Below are positions 26,289-35,941 of a stretch of DNA of 64,000 bases, one piece after another (position 1 is the stretch's first letter; each line of letters starts with the position of its first letter). The position numbers and the translations under genes were made by a program. The notes beneath the pieces were generated by a model, which worked only from the letters and a program-made list of their open reading frames with translations, was not told where the DNA came from and made no database searches. This DNA is from Streptomyces seoulensis (GTDB lineage Bacteria; Actinomycetota; Actinomycetes; Streptomycetales; Streptomycetaceae): assembly GCF_004328625.1 (NCBI RefSeq), contig NZ_CP032229.1:3224001-3288000 (forward strand), read 5' to 3'.

Positions 26289-28052
26289 ATGCATCGGTAC
26301 AGGTCCCACACCTGCGGCCAGCTCCGCGCCTCCGACGTCGGTACCGACGTCCGGCTGAGTGGCTGGCTGCACAATCGGCGCGACCTGGGTGGCATCCTCT
26401 TCATCGATCTGCGTGACCACCACGGCATCACGCAGCTCGTGGCCCGCCCCGGTACCCCCGCGTACGAGGCGCTGGACTCCATCTCCAAGGAGTCCACGGT
26501 CCGCATCGACGGCAGCGTTGTTTCACGTGGAACCGAGAACGTGAACCCAGAGCTGCCGACCGGTGAGATCGAGGTCGAGGTCGCGGAGGTCGAGCTGCTG
26601 GGCGCCGCCGCCCCGCTGCCCTTCACGATCAACGCCGAGGACGGGGTCAACGAGGAGCGGCGCCTGGAGTACCGCTTCCTGGACCTGCGCCGCGAGCGCA
26701 TGCACCGCAACATCATGCTGCGCACGGCGGTCATCTCCGCCATGCGTCAGAAGATGTCCGCGATGGGCTTCAACGAGATGGCCACGCCGATCCTGTCCGC
26801 CACCTCCCCCGAGGGTGCCCGCGACTACGTCGTGCCCTCGCGCGTCCACGCGGGCCGGTTCTACGCCCTGCCCCAGGCACCGCAGCAGTTCAAGCAGCTG
26901 CTGATGATCTCCGGCTTCGACCGGTACTTCCAGATCGCGCCCTGCTTCCGTGACGAGGACGCGCGTGCGGACCGCTCGCCGGGTGAGTTCTACCAGCTCG
27001 ACGTCGAGATGAGCTTCGTCGAGCAGGAGGACATCTTCCAGCCGATCGAGAAGCTCATGACCGAGCTGTTCGAGGAGTTCGGCGGCGGCCGCCACGTCAC
27101 CTCGCCGTTCCCGCGCATCCCGTTCCGCGAGGCGATGCTCAAGTACGGCTCCGACAAGCCGGACCTGCGCGCCAAGCTGGAGCTCGTGGACATCACCGAT
27201 GTCTTCGAGGGCTCGGCGTTCAAGGCGTTCGCGGGCAAGCACGTGCGGGCCCTGCCGGTACCGGACGTCGCGGGCCAGAGCCGCAAGTTCTTCGACGGTC
27301 TCGGCGAGTTCGCCGTCTCGCAGGGCGCGCAGGGCCTGGCCTGGGTGCGCGTCGGCGAGGACGGTGCGCTGACCGGCCCGATCGCCAAGTTCCTCACCGA
27401 GGACAATGTCGCCGAGCTGACCAAGCGCCTGTCGCTGGCCCCCGGTCACGCGGTGTTCTTCGGCGCGGGCGAGTTCGACGAGGTCTCCAAGATCATGGGC
27501 GCCGTCCGGGTCGAGGCGGCCAAGCGCGCGGGCCAGTTCGAGGACGGCGTCTTCCGTTTCTGCTGGATCGTCGACTTCCCGATGTACGAGCGGGACGAGG
27601 AGACGGGGAAGCTCGACTTCTCCCACAACCCGTTCTCGATGCCGCAGGGCGGCCTGGAGGCCCTGGAGACCCAGGACCCGCTGGACATCCTGGGCTGGCA
27701 GTACGACATCGTCTGCAACGGTGTGGAGCTCTCCTCCGGCGCCATCCGGAACCATGAGCCGGACATCATGCTCAAGGCGTTCGAGATCGCGGGCTACGAC
27801 CGGGACACCGTCGAGGACAAGTTCGCCGGCATGCTCCGCGCATTCCGCTTCGGCGCCCCGCCGCACGGCGGCATCGCCCCGGGTGTGGACCGCATCGTCA
27901 TGCTCCTCGCCGACGAGCCCAACATCCGCGAGACCATCGCCTTCCCGCTCAACGGCAACGCCCAGGACCTCATGATGGGCGCCCCGACCGAGCTGGACGA
28001 GACCCGCCTGCGCGAGCTGCACCTGAACATCAGGAAGCCGCAGCCGAAGTAG
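26289..28052 (+). CDS. aspS: Aspartyl-tRNA synthetase
   Basis: 587-aa class II synthetase that charges tRNA-Asp. The N-terminal OB-fold anticodon-binding domain (about residues 1-105) is followed by the catalytic core. Motif 2 begins CFRDEDARADRSPGEFYQLD (about 219-238), the bacterial GAD insertion domain is around 310-410, and motif 3 ends GVDRIVMLLADE near 533. Length fits the bacterial type. The ATG at 26289 follows GAAGGACG. A parS-like 14-mer lies inside the gene at codons 78-82. This is an essential housekeeping gene, and metG lies about 2.5 kb downstream. Confidence 0.97.
   Translation: MHRYRSHTCGQLRASDVGTDVRLSGWLHNRRDLGGILFIDLRDHHGITQLVARPGTPAYEALDSISKESTVRIDGSVVSRGTENVNPELPTGEIEVEVAEVELLGAAAPLPFTINAEDGVNEERRLEYRFLDLRRERMHRNIMLRTAVISAMRQKMSAMGFNEMATPILSATSPEGARDYVVPSRVHAGRFYALPQAPQQFKQLLMISGFDRYFQIAPCFRDEDARADRSPGEFYQLDVEMSFVEQEDIFQPIEKLMTELFEEFGGGRHVTSPFPRIPFREAMLKYGSDKPDLRAKLELVDITDVFEGSAFKAFAGKHVRALPVPDVAGQSRKFFDGLGEFAVSQGAQGLAWVRVGEDGALTGPIAKFLTEDNVAELTKRLSLAPGHAVFFGAGEFDEVSKIMGAVRVEAAKRAGQFEDGVFRFCWIVDFPMYERDEETGKLDFSHNPFSMPQGGLEALETQDPLDILGWQYDIVCNGVELSSGAIRNHEPDIMLKAFEIAGYDRDTVEDKFAGMLRAFRFGAPPHGGIAPGVDRIVMLLADEPNIRETIAFPLNGNAQDLMMGAPTELDETRLRELHLNIRKPQPK
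26520..26533. promoter_or_regulatory. parS: parS-like site within aspS
   Basis: GTTTCACGTGGAAC differs at one position from the Streptomyces parS consensus GTTTCACGTGAAAC. It encodes V-V-S-R-G-T through GTT, GTT, TCA, CGT, GGA and ACC, several of which are rarely used in this high-GC genome. That suggests selection on the DNA itself. It would be a ParB-binding site for chromosome segregation near oriC. Confidence 0.7.
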
Positions 28053-28069
28053 TAAGCGGTACGTGGGGA

Positions 28070-28100
28070 ACGGTCCGGCTCCTTCAGGGAGCCGGGCCGT
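28070..28100 (+). terminator. Terminator after aspS
   Basis: Stem of 13 base pairs (one G-T pair) from 28070-28082 with 28088-28100, loop TTCAG, starting 18 nt after the aspS stop and ending just before the convergent nucleotidyltransferase-like gene. Confidence 0.75.
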
Positions 28101-28102
28101 AC

Positions 28103-28792
28103 CTATGTCTCGTCTTCCTCGTCCTGGTCCGGAGAGGCGCCGTCCTCCAGCAGGCGTTCCGCGATGTCGTCGGACCAGTGCTGGGCCCAGGCGCGGAGCG
28201 GGGCGACCCCTTCGCGTGGCAGGTCGTACCGCAGGAACTCGAAGTCGGAGTAGAAGTCGGTGCCGGTGAGGCGGGACTGAAGGGTGGGGAGGTCGAAGGC
28301 GTCGTACGCGTGCCTGCGGCCCAGCTCCTCCAGCTCCGGCAGCGAGTAGTGCCCGGTGGCGGCGCGGGCGTCGATGAGATCGACCGCCGCTCCCCGGTCG
28401 TACAGCGCCCGGACCTTCGTCCCGACGGCATCCGCGCGCGACAGGGCGGGCCCGTACGGGGTCAGCTCGGGCGGCTGCCAGAAGGCTTCCTTGTGCAGCG
28501 CGAGGCCGACGTCCTCCCCGCTCCGCGGATCACCGACGACGAGCTGACCGGACAGCACCCCGACCGCTCCGACCCGCACGACCCGCCCCCGCGCCTCCAG
28601 CGCGGCCGCGAGCCCCCGCACCACGCCGTCCATCCCCTCGCCGCTCTCGGTGGCGAAGTCAAGATTCCCGTGCCCCCGCTCCACCACCCCATGCGCCTCC
28701 AGCGCATACCCCCCAGCCAGCACCAGCCCATACGGACCCCCCGCACTGACAACGTCGGCCAAGAGGCGCTGATGGGCTTCACTGATACTCAC
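28103..28792 (-). CDS. AbiEii-like nucleotidyltransferase-fold protein, degenerate
   Basis: 229-aa protein resembling the nucleotidyltransferase family of AbiEii/AbiGii toxins. The N-terminal block LVLAGGYALEAHG (about residues 19-31) is the GG-x-AL-x-x-H motif. The next motif, where the family has R-x-T-x-D-L-D-L, reads ERGHGNLDF (about 34-42). One catalytic Asp is replaced by Asn and the Thr/Ser by His; the second Asp is kept. Later AVGTKVRALYDRGAAVDLIDA (about 115-135) matches the K...R..D..D region. No antitoxin (AbiEi-type) gene is adjacent. It could be an inactive or domesticated relative, or a housekeeping nucleotidyltransferase. It lies between aspS and metG. Confidence 0.6.
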   Translation of the reverse strand: MSISEAHQRLLADVVSAGGPYGLVLAGGYALEAHGVVERGHGNLDFATESGEGMDGVVRGLAAALEARGRVVRVGAVGVLSGQLVVGDPRSGEDVGLALHKEAFWQPPELTPYGPALSRADAVGTKVRALYDRGAAVDLIDARAATGHYSLPELEELGRRHAYDAFDLPTLQSRLTGTDFYSDFEFLRYDLPREGVAPLRAWAQHWSDDIAERLLEDGASPDQDEEDET

Positions 28793-28849
28793 GGCACCCG
28801 TACTCTGCCAGGCCCGAAGCCCGTATGCCGGGTGCCGCCCCGGCGGGAA

Positions 28850-30565
28850 TCAGGCGGGCTGGCCGCCGAAGCGCTCCTTGTAGGTCTCCAGGTCCTCGTC
28901 GGTGAGCTTGGCGAAGAGGACCGGGGGGACGGTGAAGGGGATGCCGGGCTGGAGGGTGGTGAGGGAGCGGGCCTCTTCGGGGGTGGTCCAGGTGGCGGTG
29001 TCGTCCGGGAGGGCGAAGGCCGCGCGCATCGCGGCCGCCGAGGACGGGATGAAGGGCTCGGAGACGACCGCGTAGAGGTGGATCAGGTTCATCGCGGTGC
29101 GGAGGGTGAGGGCCGCCGCGTCCTTGTCGGTCTTGATCTCCAGCCAGGGGGCCTTCTCCTCCAGGTAGGAGTTGCCGGCCGACCACAGGGCGCGCAGGGC
29201 GGCGGCCGCCTTGCGGAACTGGAGCGCCTCCATCTGGGTCTCGTACTCCGCGAGCAGCCCCGCGATCTCCTCACCGAGCCGGGTCTCCGCCTCGCCGGGC
29301 TCGCCGCCCGCCGGGACCTCGTCGCCGAAGCGCTTCTTGGAGAAGGACAGGACGCGGTTGACGAAGTTGCCCAGCGTGTCCGCCAGGTCCTTGTTCACCG
29401 TGGCCGTGAAGTGCTCCCAGGTGAAGGACGAGTCGTCCGACTCGGGGGCGTTGGCGATCAGGAAGTAGCGCCAGTAGTCCGCGGGCAGGATGTCCAGCGC
29501 CTGGTCGGTGAACACGCCGCGCTTCTGCGAGGTGGAGAACTTGCCGCCGTAGTACGTCAGCCAGTTGAACGCCTTGACGTAGTCGACCTTCTTCCACGGC
29601 TCGCGCACGCCCAGCTCGGTCGCCGGGAACATCACCGTGTGGAACGGGACGTTGTCCTTCGCCATGAACTGGGTGTAGCGGACGGTGTCGTCCGCCTCGT
29701 ACCACCAGGACTTCCAGTCCCGGTCCGCCGGGTTCTGGTCGGCCCACTCCTTGGTCGCGCCGATGTACTCGACCGGGGCGTCGAACCAGACGTAGAAGAC
29801 CTTGCCCTCGGCGGCCAGCTCCGGCCAGGTGTCGGCCGGGACGGGCACGCCCCAGTCCAGGTCACGGGTGATCGCGCGGTCGTGCAGGCCCTCGGTCAGC
29901 CACTTGCGGGCGATGGAGGAGGCCAGCTGCGGCCAGTCCTGCTCGTGCCGGGCCACCCACTCCTCGACCTCGTGCTGGAGCTTGGACTGCAGCAGGAAGA
30001 GGTGCTTGGTCTCGCGGACCTCCAGGTCCGTGGAGCCGGAGATCGCGCTGCGCGGCTCGATCAGGTCCGTCGGGTCCAGCACGCGGGTGCAGTTCTCGCA
30101 CTGGTCGCCGCGCGCCTTGTCGTAGCCGCAGTGCGGGCAGGTGCCCTCCACATAGCGGTCGGGCAGGAAGCGGCCGTCCGCCGGGGAGTAGACCTGGCGG
30201 ATCGCCCGCTCCTCGATGAAGCCGTTCTCGTTCAGCTTCCGGGCGAAGTGCTGGGTGATGTCGCGGTTCTCGGCGGAGGAGCTGCGGCCGAAGTAGTCGA
30301 AGGCCAGCGCGAAGCCGTCGTACACCGCCTTCTGCGCGTCGTGCGCCTGGGCGCAGAACTCGGCCACCGGCAGGCCCCGCTCCTTCGCGGCCAGCTCGGC
30401 GGGGGTGCCGTGCTCGTCGGTCGCGCAGATGTACAGGACGTCGTGGCCGCGCTGGCGGAGGTACCGGGAGTACACGTCCGCCGGGAGCATGGACCCCACC
30501 ATGTTGCCCAGGTGCTTGATCCCGTTGATGTACGGAAGGGCGCTGGTGATGAGGTGTCGAGCCAT
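28850..30565 (-). CDS. metG: Methionyl-tRNA synthetase
   Basis: 571-aa class I synthetase that charges tRNA-Met. The HIGH-like signature is HLGN (about residues 18-21). A zinc knuckle C-P-H-C ... C-E-N-C is at about 142-158, and the KMSKS-like loop KFSTS lies near residue 340. The anticodon-binding helical domain fills the C-terminal 200 residues. The C-terminal dimerisation (EMAP-like) domain of E. coli MetG is absent, as is usual in actinobacteria. Start ATG at 30565 is at [14 protein letters not shown]. Transcribed leftwards, downstream of the vWA gene. Confidence 0.96.
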   Translation of the reverse strand: MARHLITSALPYINGIKHLGNMVGSMLPADVYSRYLRQRGHDVLYICATDEHGTPAELAAKERGLPVAEFCAQAHDAQKAVYDGFALAFDYFGRSSSAENRDITQHFARKLNENGFIEERAIRQVYSPADGRFLPDRYVEGTCPHCGYDKARGDQCENCTRVLDPTDLIEPRSAISGSTDLEVRETKHLFLLQSKLQHEVEEWVARHEQDWPQLASSIARKWLTEGLHDRAITRDLDWGVPVPADTWPELAAEGKVFYVWFDAPVEYIGATKEWADQNPADRDWKSWWYEADDTVRYTQFMAKDNVPFHTVMFPATELGVREPWKKVDYVKAFNWLTYYGGKFSTSQKRGVFTDQALDILPADYWRYFLIANAPESDDSSFTWEHFTATVNKDLADTLGNFVNRVLSFSKKRFGDEVPAGGEPGEAETRLGEEIAGLLAEYETQMEALQFRKAAAALRALWSAGNSYLEEKAPWLEIKTDKDAAALTLRTAMNLIHLYAVVSEPFIPSSAAAMRAAFALPDDTATWTTPEEARSLTTLQPGIPFTVPPVLFAKLTDEDLETYKERFGGQPA

Positions 30566-30621
30566 CGGGGGCTGCTCCCAGGTCGCTACGGGTACGAACC
30601 TTGAAATCGTAGCCGACGTGT

Positions 30622-30668
30622 GTATGCCGCCCGCCTCCCGTTTTACGGGTGGGACGCGGGCGGCATAC
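30622..30668 (-). terminator. Long hairpin between the vWA gene and metG
   Basis: Outer perfect 13-base arms (30622-30634 with 30656-30668) enclosing an inner CCCG-TTTTA-CGGG hairpin (30637-30649). It follows the stop of the minus-strand vWA gene and precedes metG, so it probably ends the vWA transcript. Confidence 0.75.
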
Positions 30669-30683
30669 GGGGAGCTGCGGGGG

Positions 30684-32876
30684 TTACGGGCGCCAGTCCG
30701 CCAGTACGCCCTCGTACAGCTCGGTGTCCGTCAGCTCGCGGGGGGTGGGGCCCGCGTGGAAGAAGGACGTGTTGCCGGTCTTCAGCTTGCGGAGGTAGTC
30801 GAACGCCTTGTTGTCGTGCTCACCGAAGGCGACGAACGAGAAGAAGACCTTCGGGTGGGTCTTCGCCGCGTTCGTGAGGGCCTGGGTGGCGGGGGTCTTG
30901 GCGTCGGGGGCGCCGTCCGTCTGGAAGACGACCAGGACGTCGTCCTCCGGGGTGCCGTGCTTGTCGTGGTGGGCGAGTACGGCTTCCACGGCGGCGTGGT
31001 AGCTGGTGCGGCCCATGCGGCCGAGGTCCGCGTGCGTCTCGTCGATCTTGGTGGCGTGGTCCTCGGTGAGGGTGAGGTCCGTGGTGCCGTCGACCTCGGT
31101 GGAGAAGAAGACCACGTGGACGGTGGGGTCCTTGTCCAGGTGGGCCGCGAGGGCGAGGGTCTGGTCGGCGAGGGCCTGGGCGGAGCCGTCCTTGTAGTAC
31201 GGGCGCATGCTCGCGGAGCGGTCCAGTACGAGGTAGAGCTTCGCTGCTTGGCCGGTGAGGTCGGTCTTGGCGAGGGCTGCTGCTGCGGCGGTGTGGGCTG
31301 TGGTGAGGGAGGGGGTGCTGCGGAGGGGTTCGGCCTCGGCTGCGTCCTCGGCCTCCCCCGTGCTCCCACCCGCACCACCCGTGCGGGATGCGTTGTCGCC
31401 CGCGGGTGCCGCCTGCTTGGGCGCGGGAGCGTCGGCGGCCTCGGGGGCGGGGGTGGCCTTGGACTGGGGGTCGGGGGCGGAAGTGGGCTCAGGCTCGGCC
31501 TTGGGCTCAGGCTTCGACGCGGACTCGGTGGAAGCCTTCGCCTTCGGCTCGGCGCCGGCCTCCGGCTTCGTCTCGGAAGCGTCCGGCTTGGGCTCCGCCT
31601 TCGCCTCGGGCTTCGTCTTCGGCTTCGACGCGGGGGTGGCCTTGGTCTCGGCCTCGGCTTCCGGGGCGGCCTTGGCCTTGGGCTCGGCGGGGGCCTTCGC
31701 CTTCGGCTGGTCGTCGGTGTCCGGCTTGGCCTTCGCCTCGGGTGTGGCGGGGGCCTCCGGCTTGGGCTCCGCCTTGGCCTTGGGCTCGGCGGGGGCCTTC
31801 GCCTTCGGCTTGGCGTTCGCCTCCGGCTTGGCGTCGGCGTCCAGCTCGGGCTTTGCCTCCGGCTTGGGGGTGGTCTCCGGCTCGGGCTTTGCCTCCGCCT
31901 CGGGCTCGGCGGGAGTCTTCGCCTTCGGCTCGGCGTTCGCCTCCGGCTTGGCGTCGGCGTCCAGCTCGGGCTTTGCCTCCGCCTCGGGCTCGGCGGGAGT
32001 CTTCGCCTTCGGCTCGGCGTTCGCCTCCGGCTTGGCGTCGGCGTCCGGCTCGGGCTTTGCCTTCGCCTCGGGCTCGGCGGGAGTCTTCGCCTTCGGCTCG
32101 GCGTTCGCCTCCGGCTTGGCGTCGGCGTCCGGCTTGGGCTTTGCCTTCGGCTTGGGGGTGGTCTCCGGCTCGGGCTTTGCCTTCGCTTCAGGTTCCTCGG
32201 TCGCCTTCGTTTCGGCCTCTGCCTTCGGCTCGGAGGTGGCCTCCGGCTTGGCGTCGGCGTCCGGGGCGGCCTTCTTCGCCTCGGGCTCGGCGGCAGCCTT
32301 CGCCGTCGGTTTGGCGTCCGCCTGGGGCTCGGACTTCGCCTTCGCGGCCGGGGTGGCCTTCGGTTCGGCTTCGGGCTCCGTCTTCTGGGCCGGGGTGGTG
32401 TCCTGCTTGTCGGTCGTCGCCGTGATGGTGTCGGGTGCCGGTTCCGTGGACTGCTCCGGGATGGCCGGCTGGGTGTCGTGCTCCGCCTCGGCCTCCGGGA
32501 GGGGCTCGGTGCGCTGCTGGGGGACCACGAGTTCCGGGTCCGCGTCCAGGATGGCCGGCTCCATCAGCAGCGGCTCGATCTCCGGAGCCTCGGGCTCCGG
32601 GGTGACCGGGGCGTCCGCCGCAGCAGTGTCGGCCGACTCAGCCTCCGGCGACTCCGGCTCCGGCGACTCCACCGGAGCCCCTGCATCCGCTTCCGGCTCC
32701 GGGTTCTTCGGTGATTCCGTGGCGCCCTGTGCGGGGACCCGGGGAGTGTCGAACGCCTCTGTCACCAGGTCGTGTTCCTGGCGGGGGGTCGGGAGGTGGT
32801 CCGCACTCTCCGCCTCGGCGGGACGCCCTTTGCGTCCTCGGCCGAACGCGTTCCGCAGGAGAGTGAGAATGCCCAT
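30684..32876 (-). CDS. vWA (TerF-like) protein with Lys/Pro/Glu/Ala repeat tail
   Basis: 730-aa protein. The first about 30 residues are basic ([11 protein letters not shown]), then comes an acidic region, then roughly 350 residues of low-complexity K/P/E/A repeats (for example [19 protein letters not shown]). The C-terminal vWA domain is about 525-730. Its MIDAS residues are present: DRSAS, the Thr of GRTSY and FQTDG. This C-terminal domain resembles TerF-type vWA proteins of the tellurite/stress system. The repeats include tandem 84-bp DNA units. They would form an extended, highly charged linker. I used ATG 32876 with GAAGGGG 8 nt upstream. Function unknown; a stress-related metal-dependent scaffold is plausible. 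Confidence 0.85.
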   Translation of the reverse strand: MGILTLLRNAFGRGRKGRPAEAESADHLPTPRQEHDLVTEAFDTPRVPAQGATESPKNPEPEADAGAPVESPEPESPEAESADTAAADAPVTPEPEAPEIEPLLMEPAILDADPELVVPQQRTEPLPEAEAEHDTQPAIPEQSTEPAPDTITATTDKQDTTPAQKTEPEAEPKATPAAKAKSEPQADAKPTAKAAAEPEAKKAAPDADAKPEATSEPKAEAETKATEEPEAKAKPEPETTPKPKAKPKPDADAKPEANAEPKAKTPAEPEAKAKPEPDADAKPEANAEPKAKTPAEPEAEAKPELDADAKPEANAEPKAKTPAEPEAEAKPEPETTPKPEAKPELDADAKPEANAKPKAKAPAEPKAKAEPKPEAPATPEAKAKPDTDDQPKAKAPAEPKAKAAPEAEAETKATPASKPKTKPEAKAEPKPDASETKPEAGAEPKAKASTESASKPEPKAEPEPTSAPDPQSKATPAPEAADAPAPKQAAPAGDNASRTGGAGGSTGEAEDAAEAEPLRSTPSLTTAHTAAAAALAKTDLTGQAAKLYLVLDRSASMRPYYKDGSAQALADQTLALAAHLDKDPTVHVVFFSTEVDGTTDLTLTEDHATKIDETHADLGRMGRTSYHAAVEAVLAHHDKHGTPEDDVLVVFQTDGAPDAKTPATQALTNAAKTHPKVFFSFVAFGEHDNKAFDYLRKLKTGNTSFFHAGPTPRELTDTELYEGVLADWRP
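31780..32230 (-). repeat. Tandem 84-bp (28-codon) repeats in the vWA gene
   Basis: Units start at 31891, 31975, 32059 and 32143, each 84 bp apart and nearly identical. A shortened 36-bp unit begins at 31855 and degenerate copies flank the block. Each unit encodes 28 residues dominated by Ala, Pro, Lys and Glu, so copy-number changes keep the frame. Confidence 0.85.
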
Positions 32877-32947
32877 GTGCGCACCCCTTCGCGTGAGTTG
32901 TCGCCGTAGATCCCTGGCCAGGACGGCCACGTTAGGTTAGCGGCCCG

Positions 32948-34879
32948 TCAGTGCGGTGTGGCGATGGCTCTCGCGGCCGCCACTTCTTGTCGTACCGGTT
33001 CCAGCACGCTGCCCGCCGGACCGGTCAGGTGGGTGGGGAAGGCGGTGAGGGTGTCGGCCGCCCGGACCCCCTCCGCCAATTCACCGAGTTGGCGCACCAC
33101 TTGGTGGACCTCGGCGGAGGACGGGGGCGGTGCGCCGTGGTGGACGCGGACGCGTGCCGCGGTCGTCGCGTCGACGATCCGCTCCACGGCGACCACCAGC
33201 GGCCACCATGCCGCGGCGCGTCGCCCGGTGGGCGGCGGTTCGGTGAGCGCGCGCTGGAATTCCGTCCGGATGGTGGAGAGGTCACGGTAGAGGCGGCGCC
33301 GCATCCGGGTGCGGCGGGCGGGGTCGGTGCCGTCGCCGAACGCCGTGGAGACGTACGCCGCCGTGTCCTCGACCGCGTCCGCGAGCCGGTCGCCGACGCG
33401 GGTGCGCCAGCTCTCCGGCCAGAGGAGGTACCCCGCGACCAGGGCGATCCCGCAGCCCATCAGGGAGTCCAGCAGCCGGGGCAGCAGCAGGCCGGTGCCC
33501 TGGTGGTTGAGGATGTCGGAGAGCAGCAGGATCACCGGTGTGATGGCCGCCGTCTGGAAGCCGTAGCCGCGCGGGGTGAGCGCCGGGACGAGCGGCGCGA
33601 GCACCACCATCACCGGTACGTCCCACCAGCCGATCGGCACCTCCGCCAGCACCGCCGCCGCGATCGCCAGCCCCACCACCGTGCCCAGCGCGCGCAGCAG
33701 GGCGCGGGAGAAGACCGAGCCGAAGTCGGGCTTGAGGACGAAGGTGATGGTCAGCGCGACCCAGTACGAGCGCGGCACCGGGACGAGGGAGACGAGGGCC
33801 TGCGCGATGCCGATGCAGACGGCGAGGCGGAGCCCGTAGCGCCAGGAGCCGGCGGAGAGCACCGCGTCCCGGGTGGCGCGGGCGGTGCGTACGTGCAGGG
33901 CGACGGTGCGCTCGTCGACGCCGCGCGGGTCCACCGAGGGGGAGGTGACCACCTCGGCGGTGTGCTTGAGGGCGTGGTCGACGGCGCGTTCGGTCTCGGT
34001 GAGGGCGAGGGGGAGCTTCGGCAGGCGCAGGCCGGCGGTGTCGCCGCTCTCCACGGCGTCGGCGAGCGCCCGTACCGTCCGGGGGACCTCGGGGGGCAGC
34101 GGGCGGCCGGTGAGGTGGACGGCGGGGGCGGCCTCGACGACCGGGGTGATGGCGTTCAACCGGGCCAGGAGCCGGGTGAGTTCCTCGCTGCGGCCGTGGT
34201 GGCGGGCGCGGTGGCCGAGGATCAGGTCGTATGCCTGGTTCAGCGCGCGGGTGACGTCGAAGCGGGCGCCGATGTAGCGGTCGTCGTCGCAGGCGTCGTC
34301 CAGCAGGTCGGCGACCCGGCGGTACGCGTTGGCCACCGACGCCCGCTCCGGCACCCCGGCCCGCAGCGGCCACGCCAGCAGGGCGAGGGCCAGCACCAGC
34401 AGCCCGCCCCCGGTCATCAGCAGCGGCGCCAGCCACCAGGGGTGGGGCAGCGGGAGCCCGGCGCCGACCACGCAGTTGAGCAGGAGCAGCAGCCCCGACA
34501 CGGAGGCCACCGCGCCGATGGTCGAGATCATCCCGGAGACCAGCGCGACCCCGGTGACCACGAGGACCGCGTACCACCCCCGCCCGAACGCGAGCTGCCC
34601 GAGGATGACGCCGACGGCGCCGGTGAGCTGCGGTACGGCGATGGTGATGACCCGCATCCGGTACGCGTCGGCGGTGTCGCCGATGACCCCGTTCAGCGCG
34701 CCCATGGAGGCGAGCGCCCCGAGCGCCGGCTGCCCGGCCGCGAACCCGATCGCCAGCGGCAGCGCCATCGCCACGGCGGCCCGCGCCATGGCGGCCCAGT
34801 TGACCGGCGCCGGCTGCGGCCGAAGGTTCCGAACCAGCCAGTCGGGCGGGGTGAGGCCGATGGGCAACTCTCGGAACAT
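32948..34879 (-). CDS. FUSC-family membrane protein (aromatic acid exporter type)
   Basis: 643-aa integral membrane protein with the duplicated FUSC arrangement: a hydrophobic N-terminal block of about five to six helices (residues 30-170), a soluble stretch (180-340), a second hydrophobic block (350-490) and a hydrophilic C-terminal domain. The second block contains YWVALTITFVLKPDFGSVFSRALLRALGT-like sequence, the family signature. Relatives include AaeB-type p-hydroxybenzoate efflux proteins. The substrate is unknown. ATG 34879 is at MFRELPIGLTPPDW. Transcribed leftwards, just upstream of the vWA gene. Confidence 0.82.
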   Translation of the reverse strand: MFRELPIGLTPPDWLVRNLRPQPAPVNWAAMARAAVAMALPLAIGFAAGQPALGALASMGALNGVIGDTADAYRMRVITIAVPQLTGAVGVILGQLAFGRGWYAVLVVTGVALVSGMISTIGAVASVSGLLLLLNCVVGAGLPLPHPWWLAPLLMTGGGLLVLALALLAWPLRAGVPERASVANAYRRVADLLDDACDDDRYIGARFDVTRALNQAYDLILGHRARHHGRSEELTRLLARLNAITPVVEAAPAVHLTGRPLPPEVPRTVRALADAVESGDTAGLRLPKLPLALTETERAVDHALKHTAEVVTSPSVDPRGVDERTVALHVRTARATRDAVLSAGSWRYGLRLAVCIGIAQALVSLVPVPRSYWVALTITFVLKPDFGSVFSRALLRALGTVVGLAIAAAVLAEVPIGWWDVPVMVVLAPLVPALTPRGYGFQTAAITPVILLLSDILNHQGTGLLLPRLLDSLMGCGIALVAGYLLWPESWRTRVGDRLADAVEDTAAYVSTAFGDGTDPARRTRMRRRLYRDLSTIRTEFQRALTEPPPTGRRAAAWWPLVVAVERIVDATTAARVRVHHGAPPPSSAEVHQVVRQLGELAEGVRAADTLTAFPTHLTGPAGSVLEPVRQEVAAARAIATPH

Positions 34880-34948
34880 GCGCCCATTATGTCCACTGTG
34901 CCCGCCGGGAGCCTCAACCGGCCCGCGCGGCAGAAAGGTTGACCGTGC

Positions 34949-35863
34949 TCAGACCCGCGCCCGCGTCCGTGCCGGTGACCCCGGTGTCTCCGCGTCCCGC
35001 CGCCGCGCCGAGCGGCGCCGGGTCAGCCACGCGGTCAGCGCCACCGCCAGGCCCAGGACCAGCAGCAGCCAGGAGACCGTGCGCAGGCCCGAGGTGAGGG
35101 CGTCGTAGACGGCGGCGGCCACCGGGTGGGGGACGTCGGCGGGGAGGTCGGAGAGGGTGAGGGCGCGGCCCGCCGTGAGGGCGAGGCCGAGCAGGGCGCC
35201 GCCCAGGGCGGTGCCGAGGGCGGTGGCGACGACCGCGCGGCGGCGGCGTACGGCCAGGGCGATCCCCGCCGCGGCGAACAGGACGGCTGCCACCGGCAGC
35301 CACAGACCGGCGACTTCGAGCATGTGGAATCCCTTGCGGTACCGGGTCAGCTCCCCCGCCGGGAGCACCGGGACCTCGGTGTGGCGCACCGGGATGCGGG
35401 CGGCGAGCGGTATGTGGTCCTCGGCGAGCTGCGCCTTGACCTCGGCGGTCACCGGGGCCAGGTCGACGGTGACGGCGCGTGGCGCGCCGCCGGCCGGGGC
35501 GTCCTCGCGCAGCGCGCGCAGCACCGCGTCGTGGGTGACCCGGTTGCCGGCGTCCCAGGCGAGGCGGAAGGCGCGGGTGTGGGTGAAGGAGCGCACGGCG
35601 TCCCGGACGAAGGGGCCGACCGAGCCGCGTACCGGTGTCATGTCCGCGTGCTGGCCGACCTCGCGGAGGATGCCGTCCCCGACCGTGTCCGCGACGGCGT
35701 CCCGCACGGCCGGGTCGGCGGCGAGCGGGGCCATCGTGGTGACGTACCGGCCCGTGTCGGTGAGCGTGTACGAGGCCCAGGCCGCCGGTGCGCCGAGCGG
35801 CACGAGCAGGCAGGCCAGGGCGATCAGCGCGGCCGACAGGGCACTCCTCAGTCGGGGGTGCAC
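34949..35863 (-). CDS. Membrane protein with extracytoplasmic domain, unknown family
   Basis: 304-aa protein with an N-terminal signal/anchor helix (about residues 8-30), a large external domain (30-190) and then three C-terminal hydrophobic helices (about 190-215, 220-240, 262-285) followed by a strongly basic tail. Conserved blocks such as YRKGFHMLEVAGLWLPVAAVL are typical of actinobacterial integral membrane proteins of unknown role. The start is GTG at 35863. Function not recognised. Same strand as the next membrane protein, so possibly co-transcribed. Confidence 0.7.
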   Translation of the reverse strand: MHPRLRSALSAALIALACLLVPLGAPAAWASYTLTDTGRYVTTMAPLAADPAVRDAVADTVGDGILREVGQHADMTPVRGSVGPFVRDAVRSFTHTRAFRLAWDAGNRVTHDAVLRALREDAPAGGAPRAVTVDLAPVTAEVKAQLAEDHIPLAARIPVRHTEVPVLPAGELTRYRKGFHMLEVAGLWLPVAAVLFAAAGIALAVRRRRAVVATALGTALGGALLGLALTAGRALTLSDLPADVPHPVAAAVYDALTSGLRTVSWLLLVLGLAVALTAWLTRRRSARRRDAETPGSPARTRARV

Positions 35864-35941
35864 GCCTCCCAGGCAAGTCCCGCCGCGCCCTCGGCGCGAG
35901 CGGTGGGGGTGCGTTCGGGGGACGGACGCCCCCCGGCCCTC

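Noticed and set aside
30405..32714. Gly/Leu-rich plus-strand frame opposite the vWA gene
   Set aside because: It mirrors the Lys/Pro/Glu/Ala repeat region on the other strand and starts within metG; no real protein features.
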